DNA from: an uncultured Collinsella sp.
Lineage (GTDB): Bacteria > Actinomycetota > Coriobacteriia > Coriobacteriales > Coriobacteriaceae
Reading direction: 5' to 3'
Assembly: GCA_900541135.1 (NCBI GenBank)
Contig: UQIG01000012.1
Coordinates: 1-54,737 of the forward strand
DNA: 54,737 bases
Under the pieces are notes generated by a model. It ran no database searches. It was not told the DNA's origin and worked only from the letters and a program-made list of their open reading frames with translations. The position numbers and the translations under genes are program-made. Positions 14,511 to 22,160 of the stretch are shown in pieces. Every line of letters begins with the position of its first letter. The first letter of the stretch is position 1.

Positions 14511-15401
14511 CTAGCGCCCGCGCTCCTCCATGATGATCTCGATCTCGTCGGCGTTGATGCCCACCATAGCCTCGCCCAGGTCCTCCGAAAGCTCAGCGAT
14601 GAGTTTGGCGTCGGTGAAGTTTGCCACGGCCTTAACGATGGCGGCGGCGCGCTTGGCGGGGTCGCCGCTCTTAAAGATGCCCGAGCCGACAAAGACGCCC
14701 TCGGCACCCAGCTGCATCATCAGCGCGGCGTCGGCGGGGGTCGCTACGCCGCCGGCGGCAAAGTTCACGACGGGAAGCTTGCCTGTGGCATGGACCTCGC
14801 GGACCAGCTCGACCGGAACCTGCAGTTGCTTGGCTGCCTCAAAGAGCTCATCATCGCGTAATGCAACAATGTCGCGGATCTGCTTTTGGATTTTGCGCAT
14901 GTGACGCACAGCCTGGACGACGTCGCCCGTGCCCGGCTCGCCCTTGGTGCGAATCATCGTGGCGCCCTCGGCAACACGGCGTAACGCCTCGCCCAGGTCG
15001 CGGGCGCCGCAGACAAACGGCACGTCAAACTGGGTCTTGTCGATATGGTAGACATCGTCGGCAGGGGAGAGGACCTCGGACTCATCGATGTAATCGATCT
15101 CGATGGCCTGCAGGACCTGCGCCTCGACAATGTGACCGATGCGGCACTTGGCCATGACGGGGATGGAGACGGCCTCTTGAATGCCCTTGATCATCTTGGG
15201 GTCACTCATGCGCGAGACGCCGCCTGCGGCACGGATGTCGGCCGGGATGCGCTCGAGTGCCATGACGGCGCAGGCGCCCGCCTCTTCGGCGATGCGTGCC
15301 TGCTCGGGCGTGGTGACGTCCATGATGACGCCGCCCTTGAGCATCTGCGCGAGCTCGCGGTTGAGTTTAACGCGATCGGCCTTGCTGGTCTGTTCTGCCA
15401 T
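14511..15401 (-). CDS. pdxS: Pyridoxal 5'-phosphate synthase lyase subunit
   Basis: A 296-residue (beta/alpha)8-barrel synthase subunit. Catalytic residues visible are Asp28 (GGVIMDV), Lys85 (VMAKCRIGH) and Lys153 (MIRTKGEPGTG). The start is the ATG at 15401 with AAGGGAG upstream; an earlier frame opening at 15443 adds residues not found in the family. First gene of a pdxS-pdxT operon, divergent from the MocR-type regulator at 15547. In many Gram-positive bacteria such a regulator (PdxR) activates pdxST when PLP is low. Confidence 0.97.
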   Translation of the reverse strand: MAEQTSKADRVKLNRELAQMLKGGVIMDVTTPEQARIAEEAGACAVMALERIPADIRAAGGVSRMSDPKMIKGIQEAVSIPVMAKCRIGHIVEAQVLQAIEIDYIDESEVLSPADDVYHIDKTQFDVPFVCGARDLGEALRRVAEGATMIRTKGEPGTGDVVQAVRHMRKIQKQIRDIVALRDDELFEAAKQLQVPVELVREVHATGKLPVVNFAAGGVATPADAALMMQLGAEGVFVGSGIFKSGDPAKRAAAIVKAVANFTDAKLIAELSEDLGEAMVGINADEIEIIMEERGR

Positions 15402-15494
15402 GGTTGCTCCCTTGGTTGGCATGTGTATTGCTTGACGGAACATCCTATCGGGGAGCTGGGTATGGCGAAATACTCAGTTTTCGAGATAATAGCA

Positions 15495-15535
15495 AGGTCA
15501 GACTAATGCCAGATTGAATGACTCGATAAGGTCAG
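15495..15535. promoter_or_regulatory. Candidate PdxR operator: two AGGTCAG direct repeats
   Basis: AGGTCAG at 15495-15501 and 15529-15535 are in direct orientation with start points 34 bases apart, about three helical turns, inside the pdxS/pdxR divergent spacer. PdxR proteins are known to bind direct repeats there. The second copy also lies near the regulator's ribosome site. Confidence 0.5.
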
Positions 15536-15546
15536 GTGACAAACTC

Positions 15547-16962
15547 ATGCTTGACTATAATTTGGAAAACCGCGGCGAAGCATCGCTCTATGAGTATGTT
15601 TACCAGCAAATTCGAGATGATATTGTAGCTGGACGTATTGCGGCGGGGGAGCATCTTCCGTCTAAGCGCGCCTTTGCCAGTCATCTGGGAATTAGTGTCA
15701 TTACAATCGAAAATGCATATAGTCAGTTGCTTGCCGAGGGTTATATTTGCTCAAAGCCGCGCCGTGGTTACTACGCGTGCGAGCTTCCCGATGCACCGGT
15801 TTTGGCTTCGGCTGCGGAGGGCATCGACCGAGATGACGCCTCCGTGGGCCCCAGCGCGCATGATGTCAACGGACAGGTCGAGCGATTCGATGCGCTTTCT
15901 CCTTCCGCCTTGGAGGCGGCGCGGTTTTGGCAAAGCGCGCTACGGGCGACACTGACGTCCGAAGACGAACGTGAAATCTTTTCGACCGCGCCGGCACAGG
16001 GCACCGCTCGGCTACGACGCGCTATCGCTCACCATTTGCGTGGGACAAGGGGCATGAATGTCGACCCCGACAACATCGTTATCGGTGCGGGCGCCCAGTT
16101 GCTCGATACCATGTTGGTTCAGTTGCTTGGAGCCGACAAGGTGTATGCCGTTGAGGATCCGGGCTATCTGCGCCTGACGCGCATCTATCAGGCTATGGGT
16201 TGCGAAGTGCGTCATATCCCGTTGGACGGTGAAGGCGTGGACTTGAGCGCTCTGCAGAAAACCGGGGCGGATGTCCTTCACCTGATGCCGTCTCACCAAT
16301 ATCCGACCGGCCTTGTGACGAGCATTGCGCGTCGCTATGCCCTGCTGAGCTGGGCCGCCGAGCAGCCGGACCGGTATCTCATCGAAGATGACTTTGATTG
16401 TGAGTTTCGCCTTGCCGGCAAGCCGATTCCCGCGCTCGCGTCGATCGATGCCGCCCAATCGGTCATCTACACCAACACCTTTTCAAAAAGTCTGTCGTCG
16501 GCCCTGCGTTTGGCGTATATGGTCCTGCCTGATGAGCTGATGGAACGGTTTAGGCGCAACCTTGGTTTTTACGCCTCGTCGGTGAGTTCTGTTGACCAGG
16601 TCGCTTTGGCTCGCTTGCTGGAATCGGGTGATTACGAGCGACATGTGAATCGCGTGCGCGTGCGCGCTCGCGAGGCGCGCGATGGCCTGGCGGCGCTTGT
16701 ACGGAAGGCATTTCCGGCGGGGGAGGTCTCGATCGAGTACGCAGACGCGGGTCTTTACTGCACCGTCGTCCTGACCAAGGATAATGCGGGGGAGAGCTTT
16801 GCGAAGGCTCTCGCTGACGCCCGTATTTCCTATATCGATATCGACGATTGCCTATGGGCGTCCGATCGGGCGTTGACTAAGAATGCGCCGTCTCGCGTTC
16901 TCATTCAATACGACGACCTGAGCCCTCACTCGCTCATCGTTCTTCAAGAACAGCTGCAATAA
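15547..16962 (+). CDS. pdxR: MocR-family regulator of PLP synthesis (GntR HTH plus aminotransferase-like domain)
   Basis: A 471-residue protein with a GntR-type winged helix at residues about 9-78 (SKRAFASHLGISVITIENAY) and a PLP-binding fold-type I domain (residues about 120-470; Lys in TNTFSKSLSSALRLAYM). PLP bound through that Lys is the sensed ligand. It faces pdxS across a 145-base spacer, so the name PdxR is well supported by context. I use the ATG at 15547 with AGGTG upstream; a TTG at 15514 in the same frame is the alternative. It is followed by a strong terminator hairpin. Confidence 0.92.
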   Translation: MLDYNLENRGEASLYEYVYQQIRDDIVAGRIAAGEHLPSKRAFASHLGISVITIENAYSQLLAEGYICSKPRRGYYACELPDAPVLASAAEGIDRDDASVGPSAHDVNGQVERFDALSPSALEAARFWQSALRATLTSEDEREIFSTAPAQGTARLRRAIAHHLRGTRGMNVDPDNIVIGAGAQLLDTMLVQLLGADKVYAVEDPGYLRLTRIYQAMGCEVRHIPLDGEGVDLSALQKTGADVLHLMPSHQYPTGLVTSIARRYALLSWAAEQPDRYLIEDDFDCEFRLAGKPIPALASIDAAQSVIYTNTFSKSLSSALRLAYMVLPDELMERFRRNLGFYASSVSSVDQVALARLLESGDYERHVNRVRVRAREARDGLAALVRKAFPAGEVSIEYADAGLYCTVVLTKDNAGESFAKALADARISYIDIDDCLWASDRALTKNAPSRVLIQYDDLSPHSLIVLQEQLQ

Positions 16963-16972
16963 GCCCACGAAA

Positions 16973-17000
16973 AAGGCCCGAACCATGCGGTTCGGGCCTT
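16973..17000. terminator. Bidirectional terminator between pdxR and rubrerythrin
   Basis: AAGGCCCGAACC (16973-16984) and GGTTCGGGCCTT (16989-17000) form a 12-bp stem with loop ATGC. The minus side runs into TTTTTCG, serving rubrerythrin; pdxR ends ten bases before it on the plus side. Confidence 0.85.
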
Positions 17001-17033
17001 ATGAAGCTAGAGGTTATGTCTCAGGCGGTTGGC

Positions 17034-17594
17034 TTAGCCAAAGTAGCGCTTGAGCAGGCCGGCGAAAGCCTTGCCGTGGCGGGCCTCGTCGCGAGCCATC
17101 TCGTGCACGGTGTCGTGGATGGCATCGAGGCCGGCGGCCTTGGCACGCTTGGCAAGATCGGTCTTGCCGGCGGTGGCGCCGTTCTCGGCCTCAACGCGCA
17201 TCTCTAGGTTCTTCTTGGTGGAGTCGGTCACGACCTCGCCCAGGAGCTCGGCGAACTTGGCGGCATGCTCGGCCTCCTCGTGGGCAGCCTTCTCCCAGTA
17301 CAGGCCGATCTCGGGATAGCCCTCGCGATGGGCGACGCGAGCCATGGCCAGGTACATACCGACCTCGGAGCACTCGCCCTCAAAGTTGGCGCGCAGGTCG
17401 GCAACGATGTCCTCAGAGACGCCCTCCATCTTGGCGACGCCCACGACGTGCTCGGCAGCCCACTCGAGCTGGCCCTCCTCCTGCTTCAGGAAACGAGAAC
17501 CGGGAACGCCGCACTGGGGGCACTTGAAGTCCTCGGGCAGCTGGTCGCCGTCGAACTCTTCCACATAACCGCAAACGGGGCAAACAAACTTCAT
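17034..17594 (-). CDS. Reverse rubrerythrin (rubredoxin-diiron peroxidase)
   Basis: A 186-residue protein with an N-terminal rubredoxin domain (VCPVCGY and KCPQCGVPG, four Cys iron ligands) followed by a four-helix diiron ferritin-like domain. Diiron ligands are visible in FEGECSEVGMY, KAAHEEAEHAAK and MARDEARHGKAF. This domain order is that of clostridial reverse rubrerythrins, which reduce peroxide with electrons from NADH. I start at the ATG at 17594 (AAAGGA upstream); the longer frame to 17699 is not conserved. It is a single gene with its own terminator. Role: oxidative-stress defence in an anaerobe. PerR control is possible, but I see no clear site. Confidence 0.94.
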   Translation of the reverse strand: MKFVCPVCGYVEEFDGDQLPEDFKCPQCGVPGSRFLKQEEGQLEWAAEHVVGVAKMEGVSEDIVADLRANFEGECSEVGMYLAMARVAHREGYPEIGLYWEKAAHEEAEHAAKFAELLGEVVTDSTKKNLEMRVEAENGATAGKTDLAKRAKAAGLDAIHDTVHEMARDEARHGKAFAGLLKRYFG

Positions 17595-17752
17595 GATTCG
17601 ATCCTTTCGATCGATGGCGATTGTGCGCTCGTCCGGTCCCGTAAGGGCCCTCTCCGGACGTGCGTCTTGACGAGTTCTATTATCCATAAATGAAACCAAA
17701 TGTGAAGCCTATTAGGAATGATTTTTAATAAAACAATTTGAGATATGAAGAT

Positions 17753-17831
17753 GTTGATTGATTAACGATTGGCAGGCCGTCTTTGACCGCCGCTGAGTAC
17801 AATCGGGCGAGCAAATGTTGATCTATCAACA
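17753..17831 (+). promoter_or_regulatory. Two TTGAT-N2-ATyAA palindromes upstream of the alcohol dehydrogenase operon
   Basis: GTTGATTGATTAAC (17753-17766) and TGTTGATCTATCAACA (17816-17831) share the half-site GTTGAT and have centres 64 bases apart. The second lies 19 bases before the start codon and over the leader. This spacing would suit a looping repressor. No promoter hexamers are clear between them. Confidence 0.5.
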
Positions 17832-17849
17832 AATGAAGGAGTTTCCTTT

Positions 17850-19070
17850 ATGCATCTAGCCCGTCGTGCCTGGTGCCGAACATATCAGACGGTTTTTCGC
17901 ATTGCATTGCCGATCCTGCCCTATACCGAGCCGCGCATTTTAGAGCATGCCGAGGATGTGCCCGCGGTGCTTCAAAAGCGCTCGATCCAGAAGGTCCTTA
18001 TCGTGACGGATCCCGGTATTGCCCGTCTGGGGCTCACGGCACCGCTCGAGACGGCGCTCGCATCCAGGGGGATTGGCGTTACGGTCTATGCCGAAACGCG
18101 TGCAAACCCCACGGTTTCAAACGTGGAAGAAGCGGCGTCCCTGTATCGAGAGAGCGCCTGCCAGGCCATTATCGGCTTTGGCGGTGGCTCGGCCATGGAC
18201 TGTGCCAAGGGCGTGGGCGCACGCATTGCGCAGCCAAACAAGCCCATCAACAAGATGCGCGGCCTGCTGCGGATTCATCGTCGCCTGCCGCTGCTCATCG
18301 CCGTTCCCACTACCGCCGGTACGGGAAGCGAAGTCACGCTTGCGGCGGTAATTACCGATGACGGGACGCACTACAAATACCCCATTAACGACTTTGTGCT
18401 CATCCCGCGTTTTGCAGTCCACGACCCCGAGTTTACGTGCGGCTTGCCCGCTTCCATTACGGGGCAGACGGGCATGGACGCCCTGACGCATGCCGTTGAG
18501 GCCTTTATCGGGCGAAGCACCACGCCCTATACGCGCAAGATGGCGCGACAGGCGGTGCAGCTTATCCACGACAATTTGCTCGAGGCCTATGAGCATGGTG
18601 ACGACATGCGCGCTCGTCGCAATATGCTTTCGGCGGCGTATAAGGCGGGCGTTGCGTTTACCCGCTCCTATGTCGGATATGTGCATGCCATCGCGCACAG
18701 TCTGGGCGGCCGATACGGAATTCCGCACGGTTTGGCCAACGCGATCATCCTGCCGCACATGCTTCGCGCTTATGGTGACGCCGCCGCCCCCAAGCTTGCC
18801 GATCTTGCTCGCATGGCGGGCATTGCGCCGGCTACCGCGCAGGATAGTCTTGCGGCCGAGGCCTTTTTCGATTGGGTCGACCGCATGAACGAGATCCTGG
18901 GAATCCCCAAATATGTCTCGGGCATTCGCCGCTCCGACATTCCCGAGATGGCGGCGCATGCCGATGCCGAGGCCAATCCGCTATACCCCGTTCCGCTTCT
19001 AATGGACCGCTTGGAGCTCGAGCATATGTACGAAGTCGTTGCAGGTGGTATGTTTGAGGACGAGAATTAG
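17850..19070 (+). CDS. Iron-containing alcohol dehydrogenase
   Basis: A 406-residue group III (Fe-type) NAD(P)-dependent alcohol dehydrogenase. The NAD-binding GFGGGSAMDCAK motif is at residues about 109-120. Metal ligands lie in QTGMDALTHAVEAF (Asp, His) and HAIAHSLGGRYGIPHGLANA (two His). AAGGAG is eight bases before the ATG at 17850. The next gene, an aldehyde dehydrogenase, starts eight bases after its stop, so the pair would interconvert an alcohol, its aldehyde and the acid. Substrate unknown. Palindromic operator candidates lie upstream. Confidence 0.93.
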   Translation: MHLARRAWCRTYQTVFRIALPILPYTEPRILEHAEDVPAVLQKRSIQKVLIVTDPGIARLGLTAPLETALASRGIGVTVYAETRANPTVSNVEEAASLYRESACQAIIGFGGGSAMDCAKGVGARIAQPNKPINKMRGLLRIHRRLPLLIAVPTTAGTGSEVTLAAVITDDGTHYKYPINDFVLIPRFAVHDPEFTCGLPASITGQTGMDALTHAVEAFIGRSTTPYTRKMARQAVQLIHDNLLEAYEHGDDMRARRNMLSAAYKAGVAFTRSYVGYVHAIAHSLGGRYGIPHGLANAIILPHMLRAYGDAAAPKLADLARMAGIAPATAQDSLAAEAFFDWVDRMNEILGIPKYVSGIRRSDIPEMAAHADAEANPLYPVPLLMDRLELEHMYEVVAGGMFEDEN

Positions 19071-19078
19071 GAGGGTCC

Positions 19079-20458
19079 ATGAACACCGAGGAAATTGCGC
19101 GCATCGTCGGCGATCAGCGCACTTACTTTAAAACGCACGCTACGTTTGATGTTGATGCCCGACGTCGCGCGCTCGTGAGTTTACGCGATGTGGTACGGGC
19201 GCACGAGGCCGATATTGCCCATGCACTCAAGACCGATTTGGGAAAGTCGCATGACGAGGCATATATGTGCGAGATCGGCACGTCGCTTTCCGAGATTCGT
19301 CATCAGATCGCTCACGTGGCTCGATGGAGTCGTCCGCGCCTGCGTCCGTGTGACCTTGCCAACGCCGTGAGCGCGTGCAAAACGCAAGCCGTGCCCTATG
19401 GCGTCACGCTCATCATGGCTCCGTGGAACTACCCGTTTTTGCTAACACTCGAGCCGCTCGCCGGCGCCCTTGCCGCGGGCAATACCGTGGTCATCAAGCC
19501 GAGTGCCTATGCTCCGGCATCGAGCGCGGTGCTCAAGCAAATCTGTGAAGAGGCATTTGATCCGCGCCTGGTGACGGTTGTCGAGGGCGGGCGCGCCGAG
19601 AACGAAGCGTTGCTCGATGAGTGCTGGGACAAGATCTTCTTTACCGGTAGCGTTCCGGTCGGCAAGCTCGTCATGGAGCGCGCGAGTAAAAACCTCACGC
19701 CCGTGACGCTTGAGCTGGGCGGCAAGAGCCCCTGCATCGTGGATGCGACGGCAAACTTGAAGGTCGCGGCACGGCGTATCGCCTTTGGCAAATGGCTCAA
19801 CGTAGGGCAGACCTGCGTGGCGCCCGACTACCTGCTGGTCGATACGCGCGTGCACGACGAGCTGCTGGGCCTCATCAAGGAAGAGGTCCGCCGTATGTTT
19901 GGCGAGCATCCGCTCGATAACGAGGATTACGGGCATATCGTCAATGCTAAGCATTTTGCGCGCGTGCGCGGGCTGATCGATCCCGATAAGGTCGTGCTGG
20001 GAGGCACGGCGCGCGAGTCGTCGCTCAAGATTGAGCCGACGATCCTAGACGGCGTGACCCCCGATGACGCCGTGATGCAGGAGGAGATCTTCGGTCCCAT
20101 CTTGCCGGTGCTGACGTTTGAGAGCCTAGACGAGGCCGAAGCGTTTATTACGGATCGTCCGACGCCGCTGGCCCTGTATATCTTTAGTCAGGATCGCGCA
20201 GTTCAGCAGCGCTTCGTGCGTTACGTGCCCTTTGGCGGTGGCTGTGTCAATGACACGATCATGCACTTGGCTACGAGCCATATGGGCTTTGGCGGCATGG
20301 GCGCGAGCGGTATGGGGCAGTACCATGGACGCGAGAGCTTCGATACGTTTAGCCACAAGAAGAGTATCGTGAACAAGGCAACTTGGCTGGACGTGCCGTT
20401 TCGGTATGCGCCCTACGCAAGCTGGAAGCACAAGTTCGTGCGCATGTTTGTGCATTAG
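19079..20458 (+). CDS. Aldehyde dehydrogenase (class 3-like)
   Basis: A 459-residue NAD(P)-dependent aldehyde dehydrogenase. Visible are IMAPWNYPFLLTLEPLAGAL, the general-base Glu in LELGGKSP, the catalytic Cys in NVGQTCVAPDY, and EEIFGPILPVL. Length and HMGFGGMGASGMGQYHG near the end are typical of the short class 3/coniferyl-aldehyde type. AGGAGG precedes the ATG. It is the second gene of the operon with the iron alcohol dehydrogenase, and a terminator follows at 20467. Probably oxidises the aldehyde made by its neighbour. Confidence 0.94.
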   Translation: MNTEEIARIVGDQRTYFKTHATFDVDARRRALVSLRDVVRAHEADIAHALKTDLGKSHDEAYMCEIGTSLSEIRHQIAHVARWSRPRLRPCDLANAVSACKTQAVPYGVTLIMAPWNYPFLLTLEPLAGALAAGNTVVIKPSAYAPASSAVLKQICEEAFDPRLVTVVEGGRAENEALLDECWDKIFFTGSVPVGKLVMERASKNLTPVTLELGGKSPCIVDATANLKVAARRIAFGKWLNVGQTCVAPDYLLVDTRVHDELLGLIKEEVRRMFGEHPLDNEDYGHIVNAKHFARVRGLIDPDKVVLGGTARESSLKIEPTILDGVTPDDAVMQEEIFGPILPVLTFESLDEAEAFITDRPTPLALYIFSQDRAVQQRFVRYVPFGGGCVNDTIMHLATSHMGFGGMGASGMGQYHGRESFDTFSHKKSIVNKATWLDVPFRYAPYASWKHKFVRMFVH

Positions 20459-20466
20459 AAAAGGGC

Positions 20467-20500
20467 GCAGGTAATACGAACAAGTGTTCCTATTACCTGC
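20467..20500 (+). terminator. Terminator of the alcohol/aldehyde dehydrogenase operon
   Basis: GCAGGTAATA (20467-20476) pairs with TATTACCTGC (20491-20500), with an inner GAAC-AAGT-GTTC hairpin. ATTTTGCG follows. Confidence 0.75.
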
Positions 20501-20563
20501 ATTTTGCGTTAGACTACTGTTATGGAGCACGGATGGGCCAACTCCCTTTAGAAGGGATTTGGT

Positions 20564-20647
20564 ATGAACGTAAGCGATGTTATCTCGTTATTGGCGTTGT
20601 TGATTGCGGCTATCGAACTCGGTCTGTTTATCGGCCGAATGAAATAG
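20564..20647 (+). CDS. 27-residue holin-like membrane micropeptide (possible type I toxin)
   Basis: The small frame MNVSDVISLLALLIAAIELG continues as LFIGRMK to a TAG stop. It has one hydrophobic helix, a short polar N-terminus and a basic end, as in the 'putative holin-like toxin' peptides (TxpA/BsrG and Fst-type loci) of Gram-positive bacteria. GAAGGG is seven bases upstream. GC-rich inverted repeats follow it (AGCCGCC with GACGGCC), as is usual where an antisense RNA or terminator overlaps. Function is inference; an antisense promoter could not be proven. It could also be a harmless membrane peptide. Confidence 0.55.
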   Translation: MNVSDVISLLALLIAAIELGLFIGRMK

Positions 20648-20883
20648 CCGCCCCCGCGTAAGCGAAGACGGCCACTTCTCACGATGAAAACGTGTATCGG
20701 AGTTGGCAAGACCCGCGGCAACGGGTGCCATCCGTGTTCCTATCTTATCTGCAAGCGTTCTGTCGCGCAAGCGTTGAGGCAAACGATTGAAGGACGCAGG
20801 CAGGATGTATTTGTGTCCGCACGGGACCGTAGACTTCTCAATAAGGTTACACACCGGTTTATCCGGCCGTTAGAGGAGCTGCT
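20648..20883. other. Gene-free stretch after the holin-like peptide
   Basis: 236 bases without a convincing gene. It holds small GC-rich hairpins (for example CCCGCGGCAACGGGTG near 20711). A 100-codon frame (20684-20986) lacks a ribosome site and overlaps the HIRAN gene, so I do not call it. If the peptide is a type I toxin, its antisense RNA should map here. Confidence 0.4.
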
Positions 20884-21210
20884 ATGTACGAGCCTTCGCG
20901 TGTTCTTCTGTCATTTCACATTGCAGGATTTCAGTATGCCGATGGCGCCTTGGTCTTGGGCGATCTTAAAGCGGGCGATAAGCTGACGCTGTGTGCCGAG
21001 CGCGATAATCCCCATGACCCTGAGGCGGTTGCGATTTATTACGGCAACACCAAGCTTGGCTATGTTCCGGGAAACGAGGTCGGCCCACTGTCCTTGATGA
21101 TGTATTACGGCCACGAGGACGTATTTGAGGCCCGCGTGCAACAGGTTGCCCCCGAGCGCAGCCCGTGGCATCAGGTGCGCGTTGGGCTCTATGTGGTGGA
21201 TGCTCGCTAA
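20884..21210 (+). CDS. Stand-alone HIRAN-domain protein
   Basis: A 108-residue protein that is essentially one HIRAN domain. IAGFQYADGALVLGDLKAGD, then LCAERDNPHDPEAVAIYYGN and KLGYVPGNE give the classic order (strand, RExxNPxDxxAI, GyvP). In eukaryotic HLTF and in bacterial DNA-repair contexts HIRAN binds DNA 3' ends or damaged DNA. GAGGAG is five bases before the ATG. It is followed after 18 bases by a small acidic protein gene, probably in one transcript. The DNA-binding role here is inference from the family. Confidence 0.85.
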   Translation: MYEPSRVLLSFHIAGFQYADGALVLGDLKAGDKLTLCAERDNPHDPEAVAIYYGNTKLGYVPGNEVGPLSLMMYYGHEDVFEARVQQVAPERSPWHQVRVGLYVVDAR

Positions 21211-21228
21211 TCGGTATGGGAGACTGCC

Positions 21229-21408
21229 ATGTTTGATGACGATGACCTGTTCGATCTGACAGACGATCCGTTTGAGTGGGATACGCTACTCGATGACGAT
21301 GAGCTAGAGCAGGACCGTGAGAAGCGGCAAGACAAGAAAGCGCAGGGCTACGCTTCGAAAAAGCAAGACAAACGCCGCCGAGGTTTGTTCGGCGGGCTCT
21401 TTGGCTAA
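21229..21408 (+). CDS. Small bipolar protein, acidic front and basic Gly-Phe end
   Basis: A 59-residue protein not assigned to a family. Residues 1-27 hold 12 Asp and 3 Glu (starting MFDDDDLFDLTDDPFEW). Residues 30-51 are rich in Lys, Arg and Gln. The last residues are GLFGGLFG, which could be an amphipathic or membrane-touching tail. The start codon lies 18 bases after the HIRAN stop. The strict charge segregation and position suggest a partner of the HIRAN protein; this is inference. Confidence 0.6.
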   Translation: MFDDDDLFDLTDDPFEWDTLLDDDELEQDREKRQDKKAQGYASKKQDKRRRGLFGGLFG

Positions 21409-21474
21409 CCGACGCGCCAGAGCGTCTGTATACTAGGCACGTGTTAGACGCGTTGCGAAATGAGGACACAGACG

Positions 21475-22020
21475 ATGATGTGGTTTACCGCCGACCTGCA
21501 CCTGGGCGATACGAATATCTTGCACGACATGGATCGGCCGTTTGATTCGGTCGAGGAGATGAACCGCAAGGTCATCGATGCCATCAATGAGTGCGTGGCT
21601 GCGGACGACCGCCTCTATATTCTGGGTGACTTTACCTATCGTTTGCCCCTGGCGGAGGCGGTGCGCCTGCGCGAGCGTATCGAATGCCAGAACGTGACGC
21701 TCATCCGCGGTAACCATGACGGCGACTGGGAAGATTCCGACGTACCGCAGATTTGGGAAGACGTGCGCGATTACCTGGAGATTGCTCCCGGCTATGCCAA
21801 GGGCCATCGTCTGGTTATGAGCCACTACCCCATGCTCAGCTGGAACGGCAAGGCACGTGGCGCCATTATGCTGCATGGGCATATCCACAGCAGGGGTGAC
21901 CGCGCCAACGCACGCAACCGCGATCGCGAGCGCCCTATCTTTCGCTACGATGTCGGTCTCGATGCCAACGAGTACAAGCCCGTAAGCCGCGATCAGATTC
22001 TTAGCTTCTTTGGGTTATAG
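21475..22020 (+). CDS. Calcineurin-like metallophosphoesterase
   Basis: A 181-residue protein of the small phosphoesterase family. Motifs in order: DLHLGD (metal), LGDFTYR, IRGNHDGDW, VMSHYPM, and MLHGHIH. All metal ligands are present, so it should be active on a phosphodiester or phosphomonoester. The start at 21475 has GAGGA seven bases upstream; an ATG at 21460 is possible. TATACT at 21428-21433 may be its -10, so it may have its own promoter. The stop codon touches a 22-bp-arm palindrome. The substrate is unknown. Confidence 0.9.
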   Translation: MMWFTADLHLGDTNILHDMDRPFDSVEEMNRKVIDAINECVAADDRLYILGDFTYRLPLAEAVRLRERIECQNVTLIRGNHDGDWEDSDVPQIWEDVRDYLEIAPGYAKGHRLVMSHYPMLSWNGKARGAIMLHGHIHSRGDRANARNRDRERPIFRYDVGLDANEYKPVSRDQILSFFGL

Positions 22021-22073
22021 GGCGCCAGAGCCACCACAAAGGGGACAGGCACCTTTGTGGTGGTTCTGGCGCC
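22021..22073. repeat. Palindrome with 22-bp arms and GGACAGGCA loop
   Basis: Arms 22021-22042 and 22052-22073 pair throughout, with one G-T wobble. The loop with its flanks reads GGGGACAGGCACC. It starts at the first base after the phosphoesterase stop codon. Its last six bases (GGCGCC) also form the left foot of the terminator at 22068-22102, so the two hairpins exclude each other. Confidence 0.75.
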
Positions 22074-22102
22074 GTTGCCATTATGGCGGCGGCGCCTTTT
22101 TT
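22068..22102 (+). terminator. Intrinsic terminator after the phosphoesterase gene
   Basis: GGCGCCGTTGCC pairs with GGCGGCGGCGCC (loop ATTAT) and is followed by six T residues. Confidence 0.8.
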
Positions 22103-22160
22103 GTCCGCGCGGCGCGGTAGAGTGTAGGCGGTTGATATTTGCGTCCATCGAGGAGCTGCT

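Noticed and set aside
20684..20986. 100-codon frame with Cys-rich start after the holin-like peptide
   Set aside because: No ribosome site, overlaps the HIRAN gene in another frame, and shows no recognisable domain.
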